Positions 17,588 through 25,769 of a stretch of 35,569 bases of DNA are shown here, in pieces; positions within the stretch are counted from its first letter, which is position 1, and each line of letters begins with the position of its first letter. This DNA comes from Dehalococcoidia bacterium. Lineage in GTDB: Bacteria; Chloroflexota; Dehalococcoidia; UBA2979. The notes beneath the pieces were generated by a model, which was not told where the DNA came from, ran no database searches, and saw only the letters and a program-made list of their open reading frames with translations. Where the stretch lies: assembly GCA_004296805.1 (NCBI GenBank), contig SCVR01000092.1, positions 1-35,569 of the forward strand. Direction: 5' to 3'. The position numbers and the translations under genes are program-made.

Positions 17588-18841
17588 CTAGATCGAGGAG
17601 TTGATCGGGAAGTCGACACCCCGCAACTGCTCGGCACGCCACGGCTTGTGCACCTTCTCGTGACGCTCCTTGAACTCCGGCAGGAGTTCCTTCCCGAACA
17701 TCTCGATCGACTCCATGATGTGCTCGTGCCGCCGGTCACCCGCCTGCGCCACGAAGATCATCGTGTCCAGGTGCTGGTCCTCGTACAGCTTCAGCGTTTC
17801 GCGCAGCCGCTTCGTCGTGCCGATGGCGTTCCCCGATCGCGCAGCGCGGTACAGCGCCTTCTGCACCTCGTCCGCCGGCTCCCCGGCCGCGATCTCCTGG
17901 TCCGAGAGGAATCCCTGCCGCGCCTGCACCGCCACCGCTGCCTGCGCCTCGGACGAGGCATTCACGTAGTCCCGGTAGATGTTCCGCTTGCCGGGCGTGT
18001 GCCGGCCACCTGTCAGCGGGTTGTAGTAGTAGCCGAGGGAGTACGAGAAGAAGCCCGGCCCGTTGGCGCTGCGCTTGATCGCTTCCTCATCGCTGGGCCC
18101 CATCATGAAGGTGTTGAGCACCGCCAGCGCCGGGTTGGTCGCCTGCCCGATCGGCATGCACTCCTCGCGCACCAGCCGGTAGTACTCCGTCGCGCGCTCG
18201 CCCAGCTCCTCCGGCGTCTCGAAGCCGAAGCCCAATGACCCCATCCCGAGGCGCGCCGCCACCATCGTCGTCTCGCGCCGGGACGCCGCCACCCACAACG
18301 GAGGGTGCGGCTTCTGCATCGGCTTCGGGACCACGTTCCGTTCGGGCATCGAGAAGTACTCACCCTGGAATCCCGGGTACGGCTCCATGTTCATCATCCG
18401 CGTGATCTCGCGCGTCGCTTCTTCCCACATCGCCTTCTTCAGGCCACGCGTCACCCCGAAGCCGCCCAGCTCCATGTCCGACGCGGACTCGCCGGTGCCG
18501 AACTCCACCCGCCCGTTCGACAGCAAGTCGAGCGCCGAGATGCGCTCCGCCACGCGGGCCGGGTGGTTGTATGCGGGTGGTGTAAGGACGATGCCGTGGC
18601 CTAGCCGGATGTTCTTCGTCCGCTGCGACAACGCGGCCATCATCAACTCCGGGGCGGAGGAGTGGGAGTACTCCTCCAGGAAGTGATGCTCCACCTCGAA
18701 CACGTAGTCAAAGCCGAGTTTGTCGGCCAGCTCCACCTGGTCCAGCATCTCGTGGTAGATGCGGTGTTCCGCATCTGGGTCCCAGGTCTCGCCCTCGAAC
18801 GTCTTGGGCAACTGGAGTTCGTAGAACAGCCCGAACTTCAT
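17588..18841 (-). CDS. LLM class flavin-dependent oxidoreductase (luciferase-like)
   Basis: MKFGLFYELQLPKTFEGETWDPDAEHRIYHEMLDQVELADKLGFDYVFEVEHHFLEEYSHSSAPELMMAALSQRTKNIRLGHGIVLTPPAYNHPARVAERISALDLLSNGRVEFGTG. Confidence 0.94.
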   Translation of the reverse strand: MKFGLFYELQLPKTFEGETWDPDAEHRIYHEMLDQVELADKLGFDYVFEVEHHFLEEYSHSSAPELMMAALSQRTKNIRLGHGIVLTPPAYNHPARVAERISALDLLSNGRVEFGTGESASDMELGGFGVTRGLKKAMWEEATREITRMMNMEPYPGFQGEYFSMPERNVVPKPMQKPHPPLWVAASRRETTMVAARLGMGSLGFGFETPEELGERATEYYRLVREECMPIGQATNPALAVLNTFMMGPSDEEAIKRSANGPGFFSYSLGYYYNPLTGGRHTPGKRNIYRDYVNASSEAQAAVAVQARQGFLSDQEIAAGEPADEVQKALYRAARSGNAIGTTKRLRETLKLYEDQHLDTMIFVAQAGDRRHEHIMESIEMFGKELLPEFKERHEKVHKPWRAEQLRGVDFPINSSI

Positions 18842-18943
18842 CGCATGCTCCCACCGTGCTTGGAGAACGTTCTCTCCGCGGCGGGATGGTCAGGGCCACC
18901 CGCTCGCATGTCAACCAATGATCGAGGCATCGCGCTCGTGATG

Positions 18944-19849
18944 TCAGGGACGCGATGGCCGCGGCGGCACCCCCGTGAGCCCGGCCATCTCACCGCCTGC
19001 TGCGGGTGGCGTCGGTTGCCGGTCGTGCAGGATGTCCTCCATCCGCACGCGCACCCGCTCTTTGATCGCAGGGTGCGTCAGGATGTAGAAGCGGCCCTCC
19101 CGGATCGCCTCGAACACGATCTCCCCCACCTCGTCTGGTGGCATCCCATCCGCCTGAAAGCGCGCACTCATCGCGTCCCGCATCGCCCGCATCGTCTGCG
19201 CGGCCTCGGGCGGGACGGGCGACTCCGCCCGCAGGTGCGCCGGTCGGTTCCGCTCTGCCTCGATGATCCGCGTCGCGATCATCCCGGGGCACAGGACCGA
19301 GGCGCCGATCTTTGCGTTCGCCGCGCGCAGGTCGAACGACAGCCCTTCGGTGAGTCGCGTGACGGCATGCTTGCTTACGCCGTAGATCGATCCGTTCCCC
19401 GTCGAGAGCCCAAGCACCGACGAGGTGTTCACGATGTGGCCATCTTCGCCGTGTGCCAGCATCGATGGCACGAATGCCTGCAACCCGTGCACCACGCCCA
19501 TCAGGTTCACGCCCAGGACCCACTGCCAGTCCTGTTCGGAAGATGCCCAGATCGGCCCCCCGCCACCAGAGACACCGGCATTGTTGCAGAGGACATGGAC
19601 CTTGCCCCACCGCTCGAGCACCCGGTCGCGCAGCGCCTCGACCGAGGCGAGGATCGAGACATCGGTGAGGACGGCCATGACCTCGGCCCCCGCCGATGCG
19701 AGTTCGCGTTCGGCGATCGCCAGCGGCTCCCGCTCCACGTCGGCCAGCGCGACCCGCATCCCCGCGCGCGCGAAGCGCCCGGCCATGCCCCGGCCGATGC
19801 CGCTCGCGGCCCCGGTGACGATCACGACCCTGCCCTCGAAGTCCTGCAT
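18944..19849 (-). CDS. SDR family NAD(P)-dependent oxidoreductase
   Basis: VVIVTGAASGIGRGMA, NNAGVSGGGG, NTSSVLGLSTGNGSIYGVSKHA (YxxxK). ORF track start 19876; the in-frame ATG at 19849 fits the SDR N-terminus better. Confidence 0.92.
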   Translation of the reverse strand: MQDFEGRVVIVTGAASGIGRGMAGRFARAGMRVALADVEREPLAIAERELASAGAEVMAVLTDVSILASVEALRDRVLERWGKVHVLCNNAGVSGGGGPIWASSEQDWQWVLGVNLMGVVHGLQAFVPSMLAHGEDGHIVNTSSVLGLSTGNGSIYGVSKHAVTRLTEGLSFDLRAANAKIGASVLCPGMIATRIIEAERNRPAHLRAESPVPPEAAQTMRAMRDAMSARFQADGMPPDEVGEIVFEAIREGRFYILTHPAIKERVRVRMEDILHDRQPTPPAAGGEMAGLTGVPPRPSRP

Positions 19850-19998
19850 CGACCCGCCTCCGCACCCGGCCGCCACGGCCGAACGCGCGCGAGCCTACCA
19901 CCCGCGCTTGCGAGGGCCGCGAAGGCCACGGGTGGTGAGACGGGACGTGCTCGCCTGAGGTCGCTCAAGCAGTGCGGGTTTGGAGGTTCGGAGCGGCT

Positions 19999-21024
19999 CT
20001 ACGCCTTCGGGGCGGGACCGATCGTGCCACCGGGGATCCAGCGGGAGAGGCCATGGATCCGGACGTCCTCAGAAGGCGGGCCGTTCTCGATCGCCTCAAG
20101 CATCACCCCGGCCATACGCCGGCCCAACTCGAACGAGTCCACATCGATGACCGCCGCCTGGTCGCGCTGCGCGGTCGAGGCGAACTTCGAGTCCGTGAAG
20201 CCCACCACCGAGACATCGTCGGGGACGCGCTTCCCCAGGGCGGCCAGTGCCGCCATGACATCGGAGAACTCGCTGTACTGGACGACGAATGCGGTCGGCG
20301 GCTCAGGCGATGCGAGCTCATCCGCGACCAGTTCGCGCACCGTGAACCCACTGTCGCGCGACGTGCGTCGGCGGATCTCAATACCCGCAGCCTCGCCGGC
20401 GCGGTCGAAGTAGGGGCGCCGCAGAGTCGCAGGCGTCCACAGCACGCCGTGCGAGAAGATCGTCAGCCGTTTGTGGCCCAGTGCGGCCAGCGCGTTCACC
20501 GCCTCGGTCGAAGCGACCGAGTTGTCCGCCGAAATCACCGTCAGCCCCGGCTCGCCGGGCAGCCAGCGCATCGCGAACGCGGGGACACCCGCGCGCGCGA
20601 ACGGCGCCAGGTGGCCCGACAGGTCACCGCGCGGCCAGATCATCATCAGCGCGTCCACGCGCTGGCCGTAGAAGTGCTGGAACAGGGAGGCGTACTGCGC
20701 CTTGTCGCCGCGCGCGCTCGTGACCGCCAATGAGTACCGCGCCTCGTGCGCGGCCGCGCCCAGGCCGTCGATCAGGTCGAGGGAGACCGGGCTGTTCAGG
20801 CGGTGGAAGAAGATGCCCAGCGTCATCGTCCGCGCCATGCGCAGGCCGCGGGCCGCCTCGTTCGGGCGGTAGCCGAGGTTCTCCACGGCGTCGCGCACGC
20901 GACGCTCCAGGTCGCCTCGGACACGGCGCGCGCCGGTCAGCGCACGCGATGCGGTGCTGACCGAGACGCCGGCTTCGTTCGCGACATCGAGGAGGGTGAC
21001 GGGACGGGGACGTTCAGTAGCCAT
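19999..21024 (-). CDS. LacI family DNA-binding transcriptional regulator
   Basis: VTLLDVANEAGVSVSTASRALTGARRVRGDLERRVRDAVENLGYRPNEAARGLRMARTMTLGI: LacI HTH plus hinge and periplasmic-binding-like domain. Confidence 0.95.
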   Translation of the reverse strand: MATERPRPVTLLDVANEAGVSVSTASRALTGARRVRGDLERRVRDAVENLGYRPNEAARGLRMARTMTLGIFFHRLNSPVSLDLIDGLGAAAHEARYSLAVTSARGDKAQYASLFQHFYGQRVDALMMIWPRGDLSGHLAPFARAGVPAFAMRWLPGEPGLTVISADNSVASTEAVNALAALGHKRLTIFSHGVLWTPATLRRPYFDRAGEAAGIEIRRRTSRDSGFTVRELVADELASPEPPTAFVVQYSEFSDVMAALAALGKRVPDDVSVVGFTDSKFASTAQRDQAAVIDVDSFELGRRMAGVMLEAIENGPPSEDVRIHGLSRWIPGGTIGPAPKA

Positions 21025-21093
21025 GGGAAAACCATATCGCACGACTGCCGCACGATCACCGCGCCACGCGGGATCCCGAGGTGACGGAAGTCC

Positions 21094-22302
21094 CTAAACG
21101 TTCCGCGTGGCACCCGAGTCCCGGAGGGCCTCGATTTCGGCCCAACTGAATCCAGCGGCCAGCAAGACCGATTCCGTGTGCTGCCCCAGTTCCGGGCCGC
21201 CACCCTGTACCCGCGAGGGCGTCCCGCTCATCCGGACGGCGGGGCCGGGGACACGCATCCGGCCGAGGTTCGGGGTCTCGATCTCCTGCAGGTAGCCGTT
21301 CGCCCAGAATTGGGGGTGTTCGGCCAGCCCGGCGTAGTCGAGGACGGGGGCGTTCGGGACGTCCGCTGCTGTGATGCGCTCAAGCCAGTACGTCGATGGT
21401 CTGGTGCGGAATTGCGCTTCGAATGCCTCCACCAGCGCCTGCTTGTTGGCTTCGCGGTCGAACGGCCCGCGGAAGCGGGCGTCCTCCCGCAGGTCGGGGC
21501 GTTCGAGGGCGCCGCAGAGACGTTCCCAGAACGCCTGCGTGTTCGCGGCGATCGCGACATAGCGGCCGTCCGCGCACTCGTAGTGCGTGTACGTGGCGGC
21601 CCGACGCTCCTCGAAGCCACGTTGTTCACCGGTGCGGAGGAACCGCGTGATCGGCATTGCCTGCACCGCGGTCATCGCGCTGATCAGAGAGACATCGACG
21701 TGCTGGCCGATGCCCTCGCGCTCACGCACGACGAGCGCGCAGGCAATGCCGTACGCCAGCAGCATCGCGCCGATCTGGTCCGCGAACCCGCCGATGAGCG
21801 CATGCGGGACCTTCCCGGGGCCGCCACCCTGCTCCACCATCACCCCGGAGAGCGCCTGGCCGACGTGGTCGTAACCCGGGCGGTTCGCCCAGGGGCCCTG
21901 ACGCCCCCACGAAGAACCCGAGGCCAGGATGATGTCCGGCCGCAGCGCCTTCAGGTCGTCGTGGCCGAGGCCCCAGCTCTCCATGATCCCCGGGCGGAAG
22001 TTCTCCACGACGACATCGAAGTGCGGGACAAGACGGCGCACGGCGGCACGCGCCTCGTCGATGCGAAGGTCGAGCGTGATCGACTGCTTGCCGCGGTTGT
22101 GTGCCTCAAAGTAGGCGGAGAAGCCGTCCGGGCCGAGGCCATTTGCGCGCCCCGGCTCACCTCCGGGCTCCTCGACCTTGACGACTTCGGCACCCATGTC
22201 GGAGAGGAGGACGGTCGAGTACGGTCCCTGCTGGTATCGGGTGAAGTCGAGCACGCGGATACCCGCGAGTGCGCCGTGATCGCCAGTCGCCTCTGCCGTC
22301 AT
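21094..22302 (-). CDS. CaiB/BaiF CoA-transferase family protein
   Basis: ALAGIRVLDFTRYQQGPYSTVLLSDMGAEVVKVEEPGGEPGR, FEAHNRGKQSITLDLR, VVENFRPGIMESWGLGHDDLKALRPDII. SD gggaggt before the ATG at 22302; the ORF track start at 23727 is an over-extension. Confidence 0.94.
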   Translation of the reverse strand: MTAEATGDHGALAGIRVLDFTRYQQGPYSTVLLSDMGAEVVKVEEPGGEPGRANGLGPDGFSAYFEAHNRGKQSITLDLRIDEARAAVRRLVPHFDVVVENFRPGIMESWGLGHDDLKALRPDIILASGSSWGRQGPWANRPGYDHVGQALSGVMVEQGGGPGKVPHALIGGFADQIGAMLLAYGIACALVVREREGIGQHVDVSLISAMTAVQAMPITRFLRTGEQRGFEERRAATYTHYECADGRYVAIAANTQAFWERLCGALERPDLREDARFRGPFDREANKQALVEAFEAQFRTRPSTYWLERITAADVPNAPVLDYAGLAEHPQFWANGYLQEIETPNLGRMRVPGPAVRMSGTPSRVQGGGPELGQHTESVLLAAGFSWAEIEALRDSGATRNV

Positions 22303-22323
22303 CAGCCGACCTCCCGAGCGAGG

Positions 22324-22378
22324 GCGAGTGTATCGCCAACAGGACGCGGCCCCGGCGCATCCGAACGGATACACTCGC
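22324..22378. promoter_or_regulatory. divergent promoter region: inverted GATACACTCGC boxes
   Basis: GCGAGTGTATC (22324-22334) and GATACACTCGC (22368-22378), perfect 11-bp inverted repeats with a 33-nt spacer. Each contains a TACACT -10-like hexamer pointing toward one of the divergent genes. Confidence 0.6.
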
Positions 22379-22383
22379 GCCCC

Positions 22384-23514
22384 ATGGAGAGCCTTCGGAA
22401 CCGCGTCGCCATCGCCGGGGTCGGCGAGACCGAGTATTCGCGCGCCTCGGGCCGCAGCGAGACCCGGCTGTCCCTGGAGGCCATCCTGCACGCCCTCGAC
22501 GACGCCGGGCTGACACCACAGGACGTCGACGGGTTGATGCGCTGGTCCGTGGACACCAGCAGCGAGGCGGAGATTGCTTCCAACCTCGGCATCAGAGACC
22601 TCGCGTGGTTCGGGGAGATCAACCAGGCCGGGAACGTGGGCGCCGCGCTTGTCGCCCACGCATCTGCAGCCATCGCGACCGGCCTGGCGCAGTGCATCGT
22701 GATCTACCGAGGTGTGAACGGGCGGTCTGGCCGCCGCTACGGGCGTGGCGAGGTGACGGGACGCCGCGGCCAGGGCGCGGCCGCCTTCACTGAGCCGTTC
22801 GGGCTGCTGACGCCCCAGCACCAACTCGCGATGGTGGCGCGACGCCGAATGCACGAGTTCGGTACCACGAGCCGGCAGTTCGGCTGGGTGGCCGTAAGCG
22901 AGCGCGAGCATGCGAACCGAAACCCGCGCGCCACGTTCTACGAGACCCCGTTGACCATCGACGACCACCAGAACGGGCGGTTCATTGTCGATCCGTTCCG
23001 GCTGAACGACTGCTGCCTGGAGACGGACGGCGGAGGCGCGTTTGTGCTGGTGAGTGCGGAGCGGGCGCGCGGACTGAAGAAGCCGCCCGCGCTCGTGCGA
23101 GCGGCGGCGCAGGCCGGCCCCGGTGACCGTGGTTTCGTGGACACCGCCGCCGTGAGCCTCGCGCCGCGACTGTGGGCGCAGGCAGAGGTGCGCCCCGAGG
23201 ACATCGACGTGGCGCAGATCTACGACCACTTCGCGCCGTACGTGATCTTCGCGCTGGAGGACTACGGCTTCGTGGAGCGAGGAGAGGGTGGCCCGTTCGT
23301 AGAGGCCGGCGGGATCCGCTGGGACGGCGGGATGCTGCCGGTGAACACCTCCGGCGGCCACCTGAGCGAGGCGTACCTGCAGGGGATGAACCAGCTGATC
23401 GAGAGCGTGCGGCAAGTGCGCGGCGAATCGACCTCGCAGGTGGCGAACGTGGAGCTGTCGTTTTGCGACACAGGCATCGGCACCGGCGCGGTGATCCTGG
23501 AGCGTGACGCATGA
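22384..23514 (+). CDS. thiolase-fold acetyl-CoA acetyltransferase / lipid-transfer-protein family
   Basis: RNRVAIAGVGETEYSRASGRSETRLSLEAILHALDDAGLTPQDVDGLM...; C-terminal GGHLSEAYLQGMNQLIESVRQVRGES. Start at ATG 22384; the ORF track start at 21178 is an over-extension. Confidence 0.92.
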   Translation: MESLRNRVAIAGVGETEYSRASGRSETRLSLEAILHALDDAGLTPQDVDGLMRWSVDTSSEAEIASNLGIRDLAWFGEINQAGNVGAALVAHASAAIATGLAQCIVIYRGVNGRSGRRYGRGEVTGRRGQGAAAFTEPFGLLTPQHQLAMVARRRMHEFGTTSRQFGWVAVSEREHANRNPRATFYETPLTIDDHQNGRFIVDPFRLNDCCLETDGGGAFVLVSAERARGLKKPPALVRAAAQAGPGDRGFVDTAAVSLAPRLWAQAEVRPEDIDVAQIYDHFAPYVIFALEDYGFVERGEGGPFVEAGGIRWDGGMLPVNTSGGHLSEAYLQGMNQLIESVRQVRGESTSQVANVELSFCDTGIGTGAVILERDA

Positions 23515-23921
23515 GCGCCCGCCCCGGCTTCCCGCTTCCTGTCCCCTCAGAGGACTCCGCACCGTTCTGGGAGTTCCTGCAGCAGGGCGAACTGCGCCTG
23601 CAACGCTGCGCGGACTGCTCCACACTGGCCCACCCGCCTCGGTTGATGTGTCCCGCGTGCGGCTCGTTCGAGCGCGACTGGTCGCCCGTGAGCGGACGGG
23701 GCACGGTCTACTCGTACGTGGTGACACGTCAGGCCGTGCACCCCTCGTTCGAAGGACACACCCCCTACGCGACGGTGGTGGTGGAACTCGCAGAGGGCCC
23801 TCGTCTCACCAGCAACCTCATCGATGTGGCGGTGGACGATATCCAGATCGGGATGCCCGTCGAAGTGGCGCTTGTCGCAGTGAGCGATGAGGTGACGCTG
23901 CCGCTCTTCCGTCGGGCTTAG
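23511..23921 (+). CDS. Zn-ribbon domain-containing OB-fold protein (DUF35)
   Basis: FWEFLQQGELRLQRCADCSTLAHPPRLMCPACGSFERDWSPVSGRGTVYSYVVTRQAVHPSF; start overlaps the upstream stop (ATGA). Confidence 0.93.
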   Translation: MSARPGFPLPVPSEDSAPFWEFLQQGELRLQRCADCSTLAHPPRLMCPACGSFERDWSPVSGRGTVYSYVVTRQAVHPSFEGHTPYATVVVELAEGPRLTSNLIDVAVDDIQIGMPVEVALVAVSDEVTLPLFRRA

Positions 23922-24070
23922 TCCCACGCTACTCACCAGCCCGAAGCCCGGCTGGCATGCAACGCCAGACTCAGATCTCTTGAGCGAGTACCGCCCAGAC
24001 CTGTTGAGTGTGATCGCTGCAACAACGTCAGCGGCAGGTGGGTGCCAAATCAGACTTCGACGTCGCAGCG

Positions 24071-24826
24071 TCAGCGTTGTCCAGCGACGGCGAGCCGGCC
24101 GTCCACACCGTGCTTCGCGATCAGTCCGGCGACGAAGCCGGAGTCGCGGGCGTGCTCAACGAAGGCTTGAAGGAACGCAGCAGCGGCGGTGTTGGCCTTT
24201 GGCGTGCCAACCGCCTGTTGGACCACGGAGAAGTGTCCGTCCAGCACGCGTGCACCGGGGAGGCGCTTCACGTCTTCGAGCAATCCGGGGCGCAGCGCCG
24301 CCATCGCCTCAATGCCGTCCGCGACAAAGCGGTCGAAGACCAGGTCGGCGGTGTCGAGGCGGACGAGGGTTGCCTCCTTGATGTTCCGCTCCAGCCAGAG
24401 CCCGTAAGCGCTGCGCGGTGAGACGGCAATGCGGACTCCGGGGCGGTCGACTTCGTCCACGCTCCTGATTGGTGATCCCGCGGGGACGAGGTATGTGGCC
24501 TCGATCTCTGCATAGGCATCGGTGAACGCGATCTTCTCAGCGCGCTGCGGCTCTGCGCCAATCAGACCGATGTCCCAGGCGTCATCGTTGACAGCGTCAC
24601 CGAGTTCACCGGGACTCTTGTAGGGCACGAGTTTGAGCGGCACGCCGAGGCGCGCGGCGATCGCACGTGCCAGGTCTGGTGACACGCCATCCGGATCGCC
24701 TTCGGGTGTGCGTCCGGTGACGAGCAGGAAGTTGCCCATGTTGATGCCAGCGCGGAGCGCACCGCTGGTCGTCAGTTGGGCCTGCGCCTCCGCCGAGAGT
24801 GGGACCGACTCGAAGTTCGTCGTCAT
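24071..24826 (-). CDS. transporter substrate-binding domain-containing protein (SBP family 3), no signal peptide evident
   Basis: SGALRAGINMGNFLLVTGRTPEGDPDGVSPDLARAIAARLGVPLKLVPYKSPGELGDAVNDDAWDIGLIGAEPQRAEKIAFTDAYAEIEATYLVPAGSPI. Confidence 0.88.
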   Translation of the reverse strand: MTTNFESVPLSAEAQAQLTTSGALRAGINMGNFLLVTGRTPEGDPDGVSPDLARAIAARLGVPLKLVPYKSPGELGDAVNDDAWDIGLIGAEPQRAEKIAFTDAYAEIEATYLVPAGSPIRSVDEVDRPGVRIAVSPRSAYGLWLERNIKEATLVRLDTADLVFDRFVADGIEAMAALRPGLLEDVKRLPGARVLDGHFSVVQQAVGTPKANTAAAAFLQAFVEHARDSGFVAGLIAKHGVDGRLAVAGQR

Positions 24827-24846
24827 GGGCGGGAGTGTAGGGGCGT

Positions 24847-24859
24847 GCCCTACTAGGGC
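24847..24859. other. short palindrome downstream of the sortase gene
   Basis: GCCCTA-c-TAGGGC, lying 3-16 nt beyond the sortase stop codon (24863-24865, minus strand). Confidence 0.35.
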
Positions 24860-24862
24860 GCT

Positions 24863-25645
24863 CTACTGGATGCGCTTGGCGATGATGACGTCGCGGTCGA
24901 GGTACTCCCCGAATCCGTTGGTGCCGTACACGATGCGGCCGCCGCAGGTGAACATGGTGAGCCACTCCTCGCCCTTCGGGCGCTTGGTGGGCCAGAGGAT
25001 CTCGGCCATGGGCATGCTGTCGACCTCGTAACGGACGTTGCTGAAGACGCGGTAGCGGAGGTTGCGTCCGTCCGACATCACAATGGTGATCTCGTCACCG
25101 GCCTTCGCACCGACGAGTTGGTAGAACGGGCCCTGGAAGTGGTTCCAGGTCTCGTGGGCGGAGAAGACCGAGTTGCCGCCGGCACCGGGGCGGTCGAAGT
25201 CGGGGTAGAAGCCGACGGCGTAGGAGCCGTCGCGTGGCGACTCCATCTCGTTGTTGATGATGTTGTCGACTTCGACGTAGTGGTCCAGCCCGAGGTTCGG
25301 CGCGTAGACACGAGCGATGCCGACGTTATTCGCAGGAGGCGCCGTCTCCCTCGGCGGGGGCGGGGGGAAGTACGTCTTGCCGGTAGAGGCAACGAACGCC
25401 GGGGTGGCGGCCTGAGGCGTCCCGACCGTGGTGGGGATCGGCTTCGGCGTCTCGGTCGGGGTGGGTGTCGAGGTTGCGGTGCCGGTCGCGGTGGCTGTGG
25501 CGCTGCCCGTGGGTGCGACGGTCACTTCAGGCTGCCTGTCGCTAGAACAGGCCGCCACAGAGATGAAGATCACAGCGGTGCTCACGAGGGCACTGGCACG
25601 TGTGCGTCGGGTGATCCGCTTCGCGCCAGTGAAGTCCGTGGGCAC
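24863..25645 (-). CDS. sortase domain-containing lipoprotein-like protein
   Basis: Lipobox-like ISVAACSS, Thr/Pro linker, NSVFSAHETWNHFQGPFYQLVGAKAGDEITI (His region), EWLTMFTCGG (catalytic Cys), and a downstream Arg (GEYLDRDVII). GTG start with SD agaggga. Confidence 0.85.
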   Translation of the reverse strand: MPTDFTGAKRITRRTRASALVSTAVIFISVAACSSDRQPEVTVAPTGSATATATGTATSTPTPTETPKPIPTTVGTPQAATPAFVASTGKTYFPPPPPRETAPPANNVGIARVYAPNLGLDHYVEVDNIINNEMESPRDGSYAVGFYPDFDRPGAGGNSVFSAHETWNHFQGPFYQLVGAKAGDEITIVMSDGRNLRYRVFSNVRYEVDSMPMAEILWPTKRPKGEEWLTMFTCGGRIVYGTNGFGEYLDRDVIIAKRIQ

Positions 25646-25769
25646 TGCTGTTCCCTCTGAAATGCGCCCCGCGGTGCCAGTGTACGGCCTTTGGCGGAAG
25701 GAGGAATGGGCCCGTGGCGGGCACGACAGTGTCGAGGGTCAAGGCGGCCAGACCAGAGCGCAGTGACTT

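Noticed and set aside
18863-18874. GAGAACGTTCTC as a LexA/SOS box
   Set aside because: Known GAAC-N4-GTTC boxes need a 4-nt spacer that is absent here, and the downstream gene is not a repair gene.
18662-20413. 583 aa plus-strand ORF
   Set aside because: Runs antisense across three real genes (LLM, SDR, LacI).
21178-22383. N-terminal part of the 778 aa plus-strand ORF
   Set aside because: Antisense to the CaiB gene; the thiolase homology starts exactly at ATG 22384.
22303-23727. N-terminal extension of the 877 aa minus-strand ORF
   Set aside because: The true CaiB start is ATG 22302 with a good SD; the extension is antisense to the thiolase gene.
23972-24019. Imperfect 24-nt tandem repeat CAGATCTCTTGAG.. 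/ CAGACCTGTTGAG..
   Set aside because: Only two copies with several mismatches in a convergent intergenic region; could be chance.
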